Below are positions 35,801 through 43,745 of a stretch of 64,000 nucleotides of DNA, one piece after another (the first letter of the stretch is position 1; every line of letters begins with the position of its first letter). Source of the stretch: Desulfobacterales bacterium (lineage in GTDB: Bacteria; Desulfobacterota; Desulfobacteria; Desulfobacterales; SpSt-501); assembly GCA_030834695.1 (NCBI GenBank), contig JAUQXK010000116.1, positions 1-64,000 on the forward strand. The letters are read 5' to 3'. Under the pieces are notes generated by a model. The model was given only the letters and a program-made list of their open reading frames with translations, ran no database searches and was not told the origin of the DNA. The translations under genes and the position numbers were made by a program.

Positions 35801-35916
35801 TGCTGACGCTTTTCGTGACACCCGTTTTTTACATGTATATGGACTCATTGCAGAAGAAAATTCGAAGGCGGCGAATCAAATTGGAACCGGCTCCTCAAAC
35901 CGGCCAACCCGACTAA
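32803..35916 (+). CDS. RND multidrug efflux pump (MdtB/MdtC-type)
   Basis: A 1037-residue resistance-nodulation-division transporter. N-terminal NFSELFIRRPVMTTLVML is typical; the first large periplasmic loop (about 35-335) precedes helices 2-6; the proton-relay aspartates are in FVVDDAIVMLENI (D401-D402); the second loop and final helices follow (SFVGLILLVGLVKKNGIIMIDFA). It probably exports drugs, bile-acid-like or lipophilic compounds with the adaptor at 31537. Full length, no disruption. ATG 32803 lacks a clear RBS; the TTG at 32788 is an alternative. Confidence 0.94.
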   Translation: MNFSELFIRRPVMTTLVMLSILMFGVMAYTKLPVSDLPNVDYPTIQVSAQLPGANPTTMATAVATPLEREFSTIAGLDSMTSASSLGYTQIILQFNINRDIDAAAQDVQVAISRVARNLPKDMPTPPYFRKVNPADQPILRIALTSPTLPLYTLNEYGETLLAQRISMVSGVAQVQVYGAQKYAVRIQVDPKELASRGIGINQVAEAVSQANVNLPTGTLYGTQQAFTVQASGQLTQAEPYRSVIVTYRDGHPVRLGDIGSIYDSVENNKVAAWYLDQRSIILAVQRQPGTNTVEVARNVRKLLPTFEAQLPASVSLQILYDASVSIEESVNDVKFTLLFTLALVVLVIFLFLRRLSYTLIPSLAMPMSLVGTFIAMYLMGYNIDNLSLMALILAVGFVVDDAIVMLENIVRHLEMGEAPVKAALSGSREIGFTIVSMTLSLVAVFIPILFMGGVLGRLFQEFAVTIGVAILISGLISLTLTPMLCSRFLRAHDDQPSGRLYEATENAYNRTLGLYQRCLSWVLDHRRITMVFLLLVVALTVWIFRMVPKGFIPSEDRAIIYGPTEAAEGISFEAMKRLQQSVAEIVRQDGNVEAFMSNAGTRPGGIAGGNTGSLFLRLKPRHERELSADEIIQSLRPKLAQVAGIRVFLQNPPAISVGGRVTKSQYQYTLQGTDVEELYRLAPQLAARIQALPDFQDVTTDLQLRNPQVNIEINRDKASSLGVSVEHIEDALYSAYGSRQISTIYGDTNQFQVILELKPEYQMDPAALTLLYVRSSSGALVPLNVLARITQGYGPLSINHSGQLPSVTVSFNLRPGYSLGDAVAELNALSRSMLPATITASFQGTAQVFESSIKNLGLLLVVAVAVIYIVLGILYESFIHPLTILSALPLAGLGALFTLLLFHSQLDIYSFVGLILLVGLVKKNGIIMIDFALEAQRVERKSPRDAIFEACVVRFRPIMMTTFAALVGTVPIAIGWGAGGESRQPLGLAVVGGLFFSQMLTLFVTPVFYMYMDSLQKKIRRRRIKLEPAPQTGQPD

Positions 35917-35936
35917 ACGAGGGCTGTCGCATTCCA

Positions 35937-36711
35937 ATGAGCTCCATCAATTCAGATAAGCGACGGGGAGTGTTATGGGGACTTTGCATTGGCGATGCGC
36001 TCGCCATGCCGGTGCATTGGTATTACAACCGCAGCGCCCTGTCAGATGATTACGGCTGGGTGACGGAATCCCTCGCTCCCCGCAATCCCCACCCGGACAG
36101 CATCCTCTTCCGCGCAACGTACACGGCGCCGGCCCCAAAGGGGAGATCCTGCACGACCAGGCACCCTACTGGGGGCGAGAGGGGACGCGTTACCATTACC
36201 ACCAGTTCCTCAAGGCCGGTGAAAACACGCTGAATGTCAAGCTCTGCAGCGTGCTCATCGATTCGCTCAATCACCGCGGCCGGTATGACGGAGACGACTA
36301 TCTGCACCGCTACATCGCCTACATGACCACGCCGGGCAACCACCGCGACACCTGCATCGAGGAATACCACCGGAATTTCTTCAGCAACTACGCCAGGGGC
36401 ATCCCGGCCCGGCAGTGCGGCTCCATTGAAAAACACATCGGCGGCCTGGTGGGGATGGTTCCGGTGCTGGCCTTCTACCCCGGGGGTTCTTCCAAAGCCC
36501 GATCAGCTGCCCTTGAGCATCTGGCGCTGAAATACCCCAACGATCCGGAACAGGCACTCGTCGTCAACACCGACCTGGGGGTGACAATGTCTACCGCGGA
36601 GGGGGGTTGGGGGCGCTGCTGGGAGCGGAGCACGGAAAAGCCGGGCTCCCGCCGCGATGGGTGGATGGCTTGACCGATCCGCCTCCGGAGCTTTCACCGC
36701 CTGTCGAATGA
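35937..36711 (+). pseudogene. Broken ADP-ribosylglycohydrolase family gene
   Basis: Three pieces of one protein in different frames. The N-terminal piece begins with the DraG-type RGVLWGLCIGDALAMPVHWYYN. Near 36140 the frame shifts and GEILHDQAPYWGREG...YDGDDYLHRYIAYM follows. At about 36571, inside a G-run, it shifts again to GGDNVYRGGLGALLGAEHGK, the metal-binding C-terminal motif. Both shifts fit single-base losses in homopolymer runs. The joint ALEHLALKYPNDPEQA also looks like a fusion across an internal deletion of some 80-100 residues. Family members remove ADP-ribose from proteins or small molecules. Sequencing error could explain the indels but not the deletion. Confidence 0.72.
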
Positions 36712-36741
36712 GGCGGCTGAGCGGCTGCGATCATGGGCTGC

Positions 36742-36771
36742 TTGACATTCCCATGCGGGGTGCAGTAGGTT
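36742..36771 (+). promoter_or_regulatory. Possible promoter of the trp leader
   Basis: A perfect -35 TTGACA (36742-36747) lies 18 bases before TAGGTT (36766-36771), a weak -10. Transcription would start very near the leader ATG at 36778, so either the leader is leaderless or the second in-frame ATG (36790) is used. Confidence 0.4.
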
Positions 36772-36777
36772 AACGCC

Positions 36778-36843
36778 ATGCAGCGACGGATGGAACCCAG
36801 AGTCATTTCAGCAGCACGGAACTGGTGGTGGCGCGTCTCCTGA
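36778..36843 (+). CDS. trpL: Trp leader peptide (trpL-like) with three consecutive Trp codons
   Basis: A 21-codon open frame, ATG 36778 to TGA 36841, too short for routine gene calling. Codons 16-18 are TGG TGG TGG, followed by Arg-Val-Ser and the stop; the local context is RNWWWRVS. Three Trp in 21 residues is very unlikely by chance, and the peptide sits upstream of trpD with a terminator-like hairpin between them, the arrangement of ribosome-mediated trp attenuation. A second ATG at 36790 could be the true start (17 residues). No convincing RBS is seen. Confidence 0.72.
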   Translation: MQRRMEPRVISAARNWWWRVS

Positions 36844-36880
36844 GGGGAGGTGTGCCCGCCGCTTGATATCGACGATCCCG

Positions 36881-36920
36881 AAACCGCGAGGCCATCTCCC
36901 AGGGCCTCGCGGTTTTTGTT
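36881..36920 (+). terminator. trpD attenuator (terminator hairpin)
   Basis: AAACCGCGAGGCC and GGCCTCGCGGTTT form a perfect 13-bp stem (36881-36893, 36903-36915) with a 9-base loop, followed by TTGTTT. It starts 37 bases after the leader-peptide stop and 73 bases before trpD. The 5' arm can partly pair with the Trp-codon segment TGGTGGCGCG, a possible antiterminator. The fold has not been computed. Confidence 0.72.
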
Positions 36921-36926
36921 TCCCTG

Positions 36927-36950
36927 GGCCGTGGGGCACTTCCCACGGCC
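36927..36950 (+). other. Second leader hairpin before trpD
   Basis: GGCCGTGGG, a 6-base loop and CCCACGGCC form a perfect 9-bp stem directly after the attenuator hairpin. No clear U-run follows. It may help protect the processed mRNA or take part in an alternative leader fold. Confidence 0.5.
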
Positions 36951-36987
36951 TCTGTGTTTGGGGCGAACCCACAAGGAGGAAACGAAC

Positions 36988-38070
36988 ATGATCAAACAAG
37001 CAATTACAAAGGCGATCAACCGCGAAAACCTTTCCGAATCCGAAATGCAGGCGGCCATGGAGGAGATGTTGAACGGAGCGGCGCCGCCCGTGCTGGTGGG
37101 ATCTTTTCTGACCGCTCTGCGGATGAAGGGCGAAACCGAGGAGGAGATCACCGCGGCCGCCCGCGTGGCGCGCGGCCAGGCGCGCCGGATCGACGTGAGC
37201 AACCATCTGGTCAACCTGGATCGGGAGGAGATCAACATCGACGATGAAACCATCCTGGACACCTGCGGCACAGGCGGAGACGGAACCAATACCTTCAACA
37301 TCTCCACCGCAACGGCCCTGGTGGCAGCCGGCGCCGGCGTCCGCGTCGCGAAACACGGCAGCCGTTGCGTGTCGAGCGCATGCGGCAGCGCCGACGTTCT
37401 GGAGCAGCTCGGGGTCAACCTGGATGTGCCTCCCACGGCGGTCGAGACGTGCATTCGCGAGATCGGCATCGGATTTTTGTACGAGCCCCTTTTCAACACG
37501 GCCATGGCCCGCATTGCGGAGGTGCGGCGCCAGCTCGGGTTCCGCACCCTGTTCAACCTACTCGGCCCGCTGACCAACCCGGCGGGAGCCTCCATCCAGG
37601 TGCTTGGCGTGTACGATCCGGCTCTGACCGAAAAAATGGCCAGTGTACTGAAAAATCTCGGCACGCGCGAAGCCTTCGTCTTTTGCGGCGAGGGCACTCT
37701 GGATGAAATCAGCATCTGCGGGCCGACCCGCATGTCCCATCTGAGGAATAAGACGATTCATACCTTCGAGATGACGCCCGACGCTCTCGGCCTGCCGCGG
37801 GCGACGCCAGCCGACATCCGCGGCGGCAGTGCGCGGGAAAATGCGCAAATCATTCGTGACATTCTCCAAGGAGCCAAAGGGCCTCGCCGGGATGTCGTGC
37901 TGGTGAACGCGTCCGCAGCCTTTGTCGCCGCCGGGCTGAATTCCGATTTTAAAGCGGGGATTCAGCGCGCGGCTCAATCGATCGACTCCGGCCGAGCCCA
38001 GCAGAAACTGGACGCCCTCATCGACTTCAGCCGCTCGTGCATTCAGTCGGTCCGGTCCCTGGCGCAGTGA
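36988..38070 (+). CDS. trpD: Anthranilate phosphoribosyltransferase
   Basis: A 360-residue TrpD. Glycine-rich loop CGTGGDGTNTFNIST (about 93-107) binds phosphoribosyl pyrophosphate; KHGSRCVSS (122-130) contacts both substrates; RTLFNLLGPLTNPAG is also diagnostic. It transfers the phosphoribosyl group to anthranilate, the second step of tryptophan synthesis. ATG 36988 has AAGGAGG upstream; the earlier in-frame extension covers the leader hairpins and is rejected. No other trp gene is in the window, yet it has its own leader peptide and attenuator, so it is a one-gene trp unit. Flanking genes are decayed. Confidence 0.93.
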   Translation: MIKQAITKAINRENLSESEMQAAMEEMLNGAAPPVLVGSFLTALRMKGETEEEITAAARVARGQARRIDVSNHLVNLDREEINIDDETILDTCGTGGDGTNTFNISTATALVAAGAGVRVAKHGSRCVSSACGSADVLEQLGVNLDVPPTAVETCIREIGIGFLYEPLFNTAMARIAEVRRQLGFRTLFNLLGPLTNPAGASIQVLGVYDPALTEKMASVLKNLGTREAFVFCGEGTLDEISICGPTRMSHLRNKTIHTFEMTPDALGLPRATPADIRGGSARENAQIIRDILQGAKGPRRDVVLVNASAAFVAAGLNSDFKAGIQRAAQSIDSGRAQQKLDALIDFSRSCIQSVRSLAQ

Positions 38071-38337
38071 GTCACGACGAATCGGGCTGGCGCTCTAAGG
38101 ATCAATGAGCGCCGCTTTGCTGTTTTTTTCCGAACGGCTTCCTATGCGCCCGATGAAGGCGCTTTCCACCTCCGATGCGGGGTAGGCATCCTCCGGTTTG
38201 ACGCCGCTGAAAAACGGTCTAATTGTGGACCAGTCGGTCCATCCCATCGGCCTGCCGACTCTTTGGCGGCGCGCGGTGGGGCGGCGGCAGGCGGTCACCT
38301 TTTTTGGGGATGCACTCCTGGGAAGGGGGCGCTAAAA

Positions 38338-38950
38338 ATGAAAGGCGGGCCCTCGAACCATCTGAAACATTCATCGACGGCCCTCGCCGCAGGGATGCTG
38401 TGGCTCCTGATCGCCGTGGCCGCCCGTGCGGGCGAAATATCCGGTCAGGTTACCGTTCTGAACCGGGAGGGGCACCCCCTGGCGCGGTTTGATCACACCG
38501 TGGTGTTCATCGAGGGAATTGAAACACCACCCCCGATCGAGCCGGCGCTCATGGACCAGCGCAACAAGGGGTTCGTGCCGAGGCTGCTTCCGGTGGTCAA
38601 GGGTCAGGAGATCCGCTTTTCGAATTCCGACGCGATCCAGCACAACGTCTTCTCCCCCCCACGAACAGGAGCCGTTCGACCTCGGGCTCTATCCGGGAGG
38701 CGAGTCCAAGTCGGAGCGGCTCAACTCCCTACGGCGCCACAAGGTCTATTGCAACCTGCGCAAAAACATGGTGGCAGACCTTTTCGTGCTGCCTAACCGT
38801 TTCTTCAGCGTGACGGACGAAGCCAGCCTTCGATCATCCTTTGCAACCCGCCGTCACCGCGTCATGATCCCGCCGTGCGACTCCCGGCGGCGACGTCCTG
38901 GGCCCGCAGTAGCTGCGGCAGATAGCGTTGCGCCAGGAGGTCCGAACTGA
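38338..38950 (+). pseudogene. Broken exported cupredoxin-like protein
   Basis: ATG 38338 follows GGGAAGGGGG and begins a signal peptide ending AARAGEISGQ. The first frame reads VVKGQEIRFSNSDAIQHNVFS, a copper-type His motif of small cupredoxin-like proteins. At 38654-38660, a run of seven C, the frame shifts; the other frame continues EPFDLGLYPGGESKSERLNS, HKVYCNLRKNMVADLFVL and NRFFSVTDEA. The family's C-terminal end is missing and the frame runs into the 3' end of the glutamate dehydrogenase gene on the other strand. So there is one homopolymer frameshift and probably a truncation. Confidence 0.7.
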
Positions 38951-40754
38951 CCATGCCGAGCACCCGGCCCTCTGCGACGACCGGCATGGCTGAGATGCGA
39001 TTCTGCTCGAGTTCGCGCACGATGTCCGGGATGCGCGCGGCGGGCCCGGCGGAAATGACCCGCTGCGTCATGATGGCCTCCAGGCTTCCCTCGCAGGTCC
39101 CCTCCGCCACCGCACGCGTGATGTCCCAGGTGGTCACCACGCCGACGAGCCGTTCGTCGTTTCCCAGCACGGCAACGATGTTGCCGCGGCCCTGCACGAT
39201 CAGGGCTGCTACTTGAGTCAGCGGCGTGTTTACCCGCACCATGGGCATCGGCTCCATGATGTCTTTGGCCGTACGCTCGCCTTCCCTTTCGGCCAGCCGG
39301 CGCACGCTGATGCGCTCCGCCGCCTGGCAGGGCAGCAGGTCCGCATTGGACGCCAATAGGTCCACCAATTCGGTCATATTGCGGCGGATCACCTTCTCCC
39401 GGTAGACGCTGCCCGCTTCCAGCCGTTTTTCGGAAAGCCGTGCAAAATCCGCTGCATGCTCCCGCAGCCACGCATCCACGGCCGGCCGATTGCCGAGCAT
39501 CGCCTCCGGAATGTGCAACTCCGGCGGCGTCGGCAGGATCTGCTCCTGGGCCGCAAAAATGACCCCGCCCGAGTTTACGAGGTAGTCCGTGGCGATCAAT
39601 ACCCCTTTCTGTCGATAGACCACTTGCTCCATGCGGGTGCGTGCCGCTTTGCGGTTGGGGTCCGGCGAGTAGGTGTTGGCCCCTTCGACGATCAGGGACC
39701 AGGTGCCCATGCGCTCGACGCTCATCGAGCATTTTTCCGAGGACAGCACCCCCAGGTAATTGAACACGGGCGCGGCCGGCACGAAACAGAAGGCGGATTC
39801 CCGCAGGAGGTTGTCGGCGTCGGTGGAGAATTGGATGGGGTGCCGCGGCCCCGGGGATTGGATGCGCTCGTGGAAGTAGCGGCCGGTGACCATTCCATGT
39901 TGTTTCCAGAGCCCGAACAGTTCCTCCACCGGAAGCCCGGCCGGACCGAACAGGTAGCCTTCAAGATCACTGATACCGGCCACGCGTGCGGCCGGCAGGC
40001 GCTCACGCAGAAGGCGGGCGGCATGTGCGCCGACGGCTCCGAAGCCCTGGATGAGGACGGTCACCTCGTCGGGTGTCGGCATTTTCAGCTGCGCAAACTG
40101 GGGCAGCACCGTCAGGCGCGGCATGAGGTCGATCAACCGCTCCAGAGCGATGACCACACCGCCGCCGGCGGCGCCCAGTTCATCAATGCGGTTGCCGCCC
40201 ATCTCAGCCGGCTTGGATACCGCTCCGTCCAGACCGTTCTCGACGGCGATGGTCTTCATGTCGGCGTCGTTGGAACCCACATCCGGGCCCGGGACGTACA
40301 GGTGACGGTAGCGGCGGAGCAGCCGTGCAAAACCGCGTATCACCCGGGTATGCTTCTCCGGCGAAGCGGCCGGGTCGGCGAGGATGCCGGCCTTGCCGCC
40401 GCCGAAAGGCAAATGGGCGGCCGCATTCTTAAGGGTCATGCCTCGCGCCAGGTTGTGGATGTCCGCCGGCGTGATCTCATGCAGCATGCGGATGCCGCCC
40501 ATCGAAGGCGCCCCCATCGCCAGATTGTCCACCACCAAATAGCCCCCGATCTCGTCAGCGGACACTTCATCCCACATGAACGCAACCAGCTTGGGTCCGA
40601 GCACGTCGCAGACAATGCCCATTCGCGCCAGCAGGTGTTCGTCCCGATAGTCCAGGACCAGATGACAGCGGCCGTCCCGTCGCCGGGTTCGCTTCTGCAG
40701 GATGGCTTCGGGGATCACCCTCCGCAAACAGGCTTCCAGTCGTTGGGGGATCAT
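38862..40754 (-). CDS. Glutamate/leucine-type amino acid dehydrogenase fused to a CBS pair
   Basis: A 630-residue fusion. Residues 1-490 are an ELFV dehydrogenase: substrate-side GGIRMLHEITP and LPFGGGKAGIL (catalytic Lys), PGPDVGSNDADMK with the catalytic Asp, and an NAD(P) fold around VTVLIQGFGAVGAHAARLL. Residues about 510-620 form two CBS motifs (IMEPMPMVRVNTPLTQVAALI and IMTQRVISAGPAARIPDIV), which usually bind adenine nucleotides. So oxidative deamination or amination of an amino acid may be tuned by the energy state. ATG 40754 has AGGAGG upstream. It stands alone, 118 bases from motB. Substrate (Glu or a branched-chain amino acid) is not certain. Confidence 0.86.
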   Translation of the reverse strand: MIPQRLEACLRRVIPEAILQKRTRRRDGRCHLVLDYRDEHLLARMGIVCDVLGPKLVAFMWDEVSADEIGGYLVVDNLAMGAPSMGGIRMLHEITPADIHNLARGMTLKNAAAHLPFGGGKAGILADPAASPEKHTRVIRGFARLLRRYRHLYVPGPDVGSNDADMKTIAVENGLDGAVSKPAEMGGNRIDELGAAGGGVVIALERLIDLMPRLTVLPQFAQLKMPTPDEVTVLIQGFGAVGAHAARLLRERLPAARVAGISDLEGYLFGPAGLPVEELFGLWKQHGMVTGRYFHERIQSPGPRHPIQFSTDADNLLRESAFCFVPAAPVFNYLGVLSSEKCSMSVERMGTWSLIVEGANTYSPDPNRKAARTRMEQVVYRQKGVLIATDYLVNSGGVIFAAQEQILPTPPELHIPEAMLGNRPAVDAWLREHAADFARLSEKRLEAGSVYREKVIRRNMTELVDLLASNADLLPCQAAERISVRRLAEREGERTAKDIMEPMPMVRVNTPLTQVAALIVQGRGNIVAVLGNDERLVGVVTTWDITRAVAEGTCEGSLEAIMTQRVISAGPAARIPDIVRELEQNRISAMPVVAEGRVLGMVSSDLLAQRYLPQLLRAQDVAAGSRTAGS

Positions 40755-40872
40755 GGAAGGGTCCTCCTAACATGCGAGGAACATTCAAGAAGCAAGGATT
40801 CTCAAGCCGAGGCGATAAATGATGTGTCTATGGCAGTATACTTGAAAGGGTGCGACGAAGTCAAAACACGTA

Positions 40873-41757
40873 TCAGCTTTTTCCGAGCGCTACCGGTCGT
40901 GGAACGACCGGCGTGGCTGCCGGTGCGATGGACTGGGTGGTGTTCGCGCCGGTGATGGAATAGGCGACCAGAATGGTCACCCGTCGGTTGGAGAAATCCA
41001 GCGGCTTGGAAGGGTTTTTCAGCCGTCGGTCCGCGTACCCATTGACGCCGGTGATCTGTTTTTCGCGGATACCGTTTTCTTCCAAAACCCGCCGCGCCGC
41101 ATTGGCGCGGTCGGTGCTCAGGTCCCAGTTGTTGTACCCGGATCGAACATACGGGCGGCTGTCCGTGTGGCCTTCGATGGTCACATCATTGGGGAAGTTG
41201 CCGATTCGGGAGGCCATCAATTTCAGCAGTTGGGTGGCATCCGGTTTCAGCCGAGCGCTGCCGATGTCGAAAAACAGCCCTTCCGATTGCTCGATCAGCT
41301 CGATCCGCAGCCCATCTTTGGTGAGTGTGATCTGGATTTGGTCCTTGAATTTCGCCAGGTCGGGAATGGCGGCGATGGCCTTGAGCAGTTTTTCGCCCTC
41401 CTCCCGCAGCATCTCCATCTCCGCCTGCTGGGGTGCACCGGGCTTCTCATCCGACAGGGGGTTGCGATTCGGGTTCGACGGCGCCTGCAGGGGCGGAGAG
41501 TCGGAGAAGGGCCTCATCGTGTTGCTGCCGCTGAGGACGCCGGAGGAGGTTTTGTGCATGGCCCCCGGATCCCTGAAGTAGTCGGCCACCGAGGCTCGGA
41601 TGGTCACATTGTTGGCAACGATCCACAGCACGATGAAAAGCGCCATCATCGCCGTTACGAAATCGGCGTAGGCCACCTTCCAGGCACCGCCATGATGCGC
41701 CTCGTGGCCGCCCTTCTTCTTGACTCTCTTGATGACTATTTTTTCGCCGTCGCTCAC
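40873..41757 (-). CDS. motB: Flagellar motor stator protein MotB
   Basis: A 294-residue protein. A short cytoplasmic start precedes one membrane helix with the proton-carrying Asp (WKVAYADFVTAMMALFIVLWIV). A plug/linker follows, then an OmpA-type peptidoglycan-binding domain (GHTDSRPY..., NWDLSTDRANAARR). With MotA it forms the torque-generating stator. ATG 41757 overlaps the motA TGA by 4 bases. No other flagellar or chemotaxis gene is nearby. Confidence 0.94.
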   Translation of the reverse strand: MSDGEKIVIKRVKKKGGHEAHHGGAWKVAYADFVTAMMALFIVLWIVANNVTIRASVADYFRDPGAMHKTSSGVLSGSNTMRPFSDSPPLQAPSNPNRNPLSDEKPGAPQQAEMEMLREEGEKLLKAIAAIPDLAKFKDQIQITLTKDGLRIELIEQSEGLFFDIGSARLKPDATQLLKLMASRIGNFPNDVTIEGHTDSRPYVRSGYNNWDLSTDRANAARRVLEENGIREKQITGVNGYADRRLKNPSKPLDFSNRRVTILVAYSITGANTTQSIAPAATPVVPRPVALGKS

Positions 41758-42608
41758 TGCTTTTCCTTCACGTGGGCTTCCATTTCCGGGAACTCCGGGC
41801 GGGTTTCGGCTGGAATGCTGCGCCGGGCGAATTCCACGCAGACCAGCGGGCTGAAACCTCGGGCAAATGCTGCAATTGCGTTCTTAACCACTTCGAAAAC
41901 CTGAATTTCCTTTTCACCGGCGATGTCGAGGTTCGACGCCAGCGGCTGGATGAACCCGTAGCACAGCAGAATGCCCAAAAAGGTTCCCACGAGTGCGGCG
42001 GCCACTTTTTTCCCGATTTCGCCGGCCGGGCCGTCGATGGCCTGCATGGTGATGACGATACCGAGCACCGCCGCTACGATGCCGAGACCGGGCATGGTGT
42101 CGCCGATTTTCGAAAGGAGCATGCTCGGCTTTTTGATGTCGGCGTGATGCGTTTCGATGTCGCTCTCCATCAGGGTTTCGAGGTCGTGCGAAGCAATCCC
42201 GCCGATGATAACCATACGGAAGGTGTCGGTCATGAATGAAATGAGTGTGTTTTGAGCCAAAATGTCGGCATATTTCGAGAAAATAGCGCTCTCCTTCGGC
42301 GTTTCGATATGTTTTTCCAGGGCGATCAAGCCCTCTTTTTGCGCCATGTAAAGCAGCTCGTACAGGAGCCTCAGGACCGAGAGATACGTCGCCTTGGTGA
42401 CGGTTTCGCCTTTGAGGGCGCCGATCGTTTTCGCGAGCATCTGCTGCAGGACGTTTTTGGGCGCCGAGGCCAGCAGCGCCCCCAGGGCCGCGCCGCCGAT
42501 AATCAAGAACTCGGCCGGCTGTATGAGGACCATGAAGGGACCGCCCGCCTCATAGAATCCTCCGAGAACCGAAACCAGAACGACCACAAATCCAATGATG
42601 ACGAACAC
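41754..42608 (-). CDS. motA: Flagellar motor stator protein MotA
   Basis: A 284-residue protein with four membrane helices: the first pair at the N-terminus (FVIIGFVVVLVSVLGGF, PAEFLIIGGAALGALL), a large cytoplasmic domain, and the second pair including GDTMPGLGIVAAVLGIVITM with the conserved Pro. It conducts ions with MotB. The start is GTG 42608, with AGAGG at good spacing upstream. First gene of the motAB pair. Confidence 0.94.
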   Translation of the reverse strand: MFVIIGFVVVLVSVLGGFYEAGGPFMVLIQPAEFLIIGGAALGALLASAPKNVLQQMLAKTIGALKGETVTKATYLSVLRLLYELLYMAQKEGLIALEKHIETPKESAIFSKYADILAQNTLISFMTDTFRMVIIGGIASHDLETLMESDIETHHADIKKPSMLLSKIGDTMPGLGIVAAVLGIVITMQAIDGPAGEIGKKVAAALVGTFLGILLCYGFIQPLASNLDIAGEKEIQVFEVVKNAIAAFARGFSPLVCVEFARRSIPAETRPEFPEMEAHVKEKQ

Positions 42609-42707
42609 GGAATACCTCTGGGTGGATGGATTAGCCCCCGGCCCTCAGGACGCGGATCACTCTCAACAAGCCTGCAGAGGTAATATCGGTTTGGGGATGG
42701 TCTAACT

Positions 42708-43136
42708 TTAGAGGATTTCAATCGGGTCGCCGCAGCGGATGGGCCCTTCTTCAATCACCCGGGCAAACACCCCTTCGCGCGGCATGATGCAGTCGCCCGC
42801 CTTGTAGTAGATCGCGCAACGGTTAAGGCATTCCTTGCCGATCTGGGTAATTTCGAGCAGCACCTGCGTGCCCAGGCGGACGCGAGTGCCGATTGGCAGA
42901 GTTTTCCAATCGATTCCAACGGTTGCAATATTTTCGGCAAAATCGCCGAAGCCTACGTTCAACCCCTGCGCGTTGGCCTGATCGATGCTTTCGGAGGCCA
43001 AAAGGCTCACCTGCCGGTGCCAGGGCCCGGCATGGGCGTCGCCCTCAAGACCGTGCTCCTTGAAAAGATACGCTTCCTCAACCGGTGTCTTGGGAGTGCC
43101 TTTTTTCCTGCTCACGGCGATGGATACGATTTTCAT
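42708..43136 (-). CDS. MOSC-domain protein
   Basis: A 142-residue single MOSC domain: KIVSIAVSRKKGTPK, GLEGDAHAGPWHRQVSLLA, and GIGKEC-type Cys in ITQIGKECLNRCAIYY. MOSC domains handle sulfur carried on molybdenum cofactor, or similar sulfur-transfer tasks. The conserved Cys that could carry sulfide is present. It overlaps the metW stop by 4 bases and is the last gene of the methionine operon, so a sulfur-handling role with MetX/MetW is plausible. Confidence 0.88.
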   Translation of the reverse strand: MKIVSIAVSRKKGTPKTPVEEAYLFKEHGLEGDAHAGPWHRQVSLLASESIDQANAQGLNVGFGDFAENIATVGIDWKTLPIGTRVRLGTQVLLEITQIGKECLNRCAIYYKAGDCIMPREGVFARVIEEGPIRCGDPIEIL

Positions 43137-43744
43137 GCGCCCTCGCTTCCCCCGATCATGAAGATGCCGTATGTGGCCCTTAAATTAGGGAACCATTGAA
43201 CCATGCTGCCGTAGCGATCCTGGGTATGAGTGTCGATCGCCGCTTCCTTCAGCACTTTCAAGCCGACATCATGCACGAATCTACGGAAGTCTTTCAACGT
43301 GATGACTCGGATGTTGGGGGTGTCGAACCATTGATACGGAAGCTGCCGGGACACCGGTGCATACCCGCTGAAGAGCAGTTGCAGCCGGATCTGCCAATGG
43401 CTGAAATTCGGAAAACTCACGATCCCTTTCCGCCCCATGCGCAGCATGGCGCGGATGAGCTCATCCGGTTGGAAGACCTGCTGCAGCGTCTGGCTTAGGA
43501 TGACATAGTCGAAGCGCCCCTCCGGATAATCGTGCACTTCTTCGTTGATGTCTCCCTGCAGGACCGACAGCCCTTTTTCAATGCAGCGCGCAACCTTTTC
43601 CTCGTTGAGTTCGATGCCCGTTCCTTGAACGCCCTTGTTGGAAATCAGGTGCTGCAGCAGGTCGCCTTCGCCGCAGCCCAGGTCGATCACCTTCGATCCC
43701 GGCTCGATCCAGGACGCAATGATCTGTAAATCGTAGCGCATCAC
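43133..43744 (-). CDS. metW: Methionine biosynthesis protein MetW
   Basis: A 203-residue SAM-dependent methyltransferase-like protein. Motif I reads VIDLGCGEGDLLQHL, followed by GTGIELNEEKVARC and DYVILSQTLQQV. MetW is found with MetX and supports its activity in many proteobacteria. It starts 1 base after the metX stop, so the two are translated together. ATG 43744; start codon lies in the metX 3' end context TAGGGTGATG. Confidence 0.93.
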   Translation of the reverse strand: MMRYDLQIIASWIEPGSKVIDLGCGEGDLLQHLISNKGVQGTGIELNEEKVARCIEKGLSVLQGDINEEVHDYPEGRFDYVILSQTLQQVFQPDELIRAMLRMGRKGIVSFPNFSHWQIRLQLLFSGYAPVSRQLPYQWFDTPNIRVITLKDFRRFVHDVGLKVLKEAAIDTHTQDRYGSMVQWFPNLRATYGIFMIGGSEGA

Positions 43745-43745
43745 C

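Noticed and set aside
38095-38298. 67-codon minus-strand frame between trpD and the cupredoxin remnant
   Set aside because: Its second half looks protein-like, but there is no RBS, no known motif and the frame is short; kept out of the gene list.
39456-40955. 499-codon plus-strand frame
   Set aside because: Antisense to the glutamate dehydrogenase/CBS fusion; composition is Arg/His/Gly-rich with no domain pattern.
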